Positions 32,861 to 33,443 of a stretch of DNA of 33,443 nt are shown here, in pieces. The number at the start of each line of letters is the position of its first letter. Position 1 is the first letter of the stretch. Source of the stretch: Deltaproteobacteria bacterium (lineage in GTDB: Bacteria; Desulfobacterota; Binatia; UTPRO1). The position numbers and the translations under genes were made by a program. The notes beneath the pieces were generated by a model. The model worked only from the letters and a program-made list of their open reading frames with translations, was not told the DNA's origin and made no database searches. The stretch lies in contig JADLHM010000133.1 of NCBI GenBank assembly GCA_020848745.1, positions 1 through 33,443 of the forward strand, written 5' to 3'.

Positions 32861-33190
32861 CTACGTCAGCTCTGCCACGGCGTGGAGCACCAAGCACGAG
32901 TAGCCGTACTCGTCGCCGCAGGCCTCGTAGATCTTCCGCTCCTCCCGAATGGCGGCGTACAGCTCGAGGTCCCCCCGGCGCGCGATCGCGTCGCGCAGCG
33001 GCGCTTCGAGGCCGGCGTAGTACGCATGCCAATCGTCGGCCGGCAGGCGGAACGAGCCGAGCCGTTCGTACCCTGCGCGCCGGGCCTGATCGATGCGCGT
33101 CGCCTCGTCGCGCATGTCGGGATACTCGGCGGCGAAGAACGCCCGCGCGCGGTCGCTCGGCTCGGCGACGAACCAGACGAGCTCGGTCAC
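32861..33190 (-). pseudogene. C-terminal fragment of a SAM-dependent methyltransferase
   Basis: From GTG 33190 the frame encodes 109 residues: TELVWFVAEPSDRARAFFAAEYPDM, then RIDQARRAGYERLGSFRLPADDW, AYYAGLEAPLRD and REERKIYEACGDEYGYSCLVLHA. These match the last ~105 residues of a group of class I methyltransferases, in which a FWAAEYP-type segment and a YGYVFY-type strand close the fold. The SAM-binding Rossmann half (GxGxG) that should precede it is missing. The upstream frame (to 33409) has no such motif. It looks like a 5'-deleted gene. Confidence 0.6.
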
Positions 33191-33311
33191 CACCAGGCAG
33201 CCGCTGTGGCGAACAGCAGTTTCAGGTGTCCGACTTTGACGATTATGTTGCCTCCCGCTGAGCGAACAGGCAGCAAAACCGCACCTAAAACTTCCATCTA
33301 TCAACGTCCTA

Positions 33312-33443
33312 TCAACTGACGATCTCGACGAGCGCGTGCGACCAACGGGCGAGCGGCAGGAGCGCCGCCGCGCGGCGCGGACGGGTGGGACCTTCCCGCG
33401 AGAGGGCACGCTCGTGGTGCGGACCCAGACCGTCGATCATCGA
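33312..33443 (-). CDS. C-terminal end of an unidentified gene (runs off right edge)
   Basis: On the minus strand a frame enters at the window edge and is open for 43 codons to a TGA at 33314-33312. Third codon positions are mostly G or C, as in the real genes here. The product ends LLPLARWSHALVEIVS. No family is recognisable from so little sequence. Confidence 0.35.
   Translation of the reverse strand, partial: SMIDGLGPHHERALSREGPTRPRRAAALLPLARWSHALVEIVS

Noticed and set aside
1-33443. tRNA genes, rRNA, CRISPR arrays and transposases
   Set aside because: Scanned by eye for T-loop sequences, regularly spaced repeats and DDE/Y1 transposase motifs; none seen. A covariance-model scan would be needed to exclude small RNAs.

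Overview
This 33.4 kb window comes from a GC-rich bacterial chromosome. It is dense with protein genes and I see no rRNA, tRNA, CRISPR array or transposase. The mix points to an uncultured soil or sediment lineage: two acyl-CoA dehydrogenase loci (one an adjacent alpha/beta pair), a nitronate-monooxygenase-like flavoprotein, an F420/LLM-type oxidoreductase, a sterol-desaturase-like enzyme and large secreted proteins with lineage-style C-terminal domains. Candidatus Binatota or a relative (former deltaproteobacteria) fits best. That placement is inference from gene content, not from a marker gene.

Layout. 1-917 is a partial HEAT-repeat/DUF349 protein (minus). 1076-2898 is a TetR regulator translationally coupled to a nitronate monooxygenase; a 32-bp interrupted palindrome lies over the TetR start. 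2994-4025 is an LLM oxidoreductase (minus). 4406-7134 holds an orphan HepT-type HEPN protein followed by a two-gene acyl-CoA dehydrogenase pair in which only the first subunit keeps a catalytic-base candidate. 7212-9105 has a secreted protein with an S74-chaperone-like tail, an ABM monooxygenase and a HAD phosphatase. 9196-11831 is a coupled pair: a secreted TPR protein and a secreted metallophosphoesterase. 11901-16505 has an acyl-CoA dehydrogenase and a peroxide-defence cluster (ahpF, ahpC, divergent oxyR). 16519-17688 is a patatin. 17809-20966 is a sugar operon pgl-gnd-glk. 21008-24229 looks like a signalling module: an MscS channel with a cyclic-nucleotide-binding domain, divergent from a class III cyclase fused to an FHA domain and a PP2C phosphatase.

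From 24230 to 25767 the character changes: a BIME-like nested inverted repeat, a Phd/VapC toxin-antitoxin pair whose toxin is frameshifted at a run of six G, and the C-terminal stump of an alpha/beta hydrolase. 25757-26823 has a glutathione S-transferase and a small membrane protein. 26884-31116 encodes a 1410-aa secreted beta-propeller protein whose last ~180 residues match the tail of the metallophosphoesterase. 31425-32633 has a sterol desaturase-like enzyme and a DUF1330 protein. The right end (32655-33443) is decayed: a ribbon-helix-helix antitoxin remnant, the C-terminal stump of a methyltransferase, and the end of an unidentified gene.

The best candidates for something undescribed are (i) the C-terminal domain shared by two otherwise unrelated secreted proteins, (ii) the cyclase-FHA / MscS-cNMP / PP2C module, and (iii) the S74-like tail on a small secreted protein.
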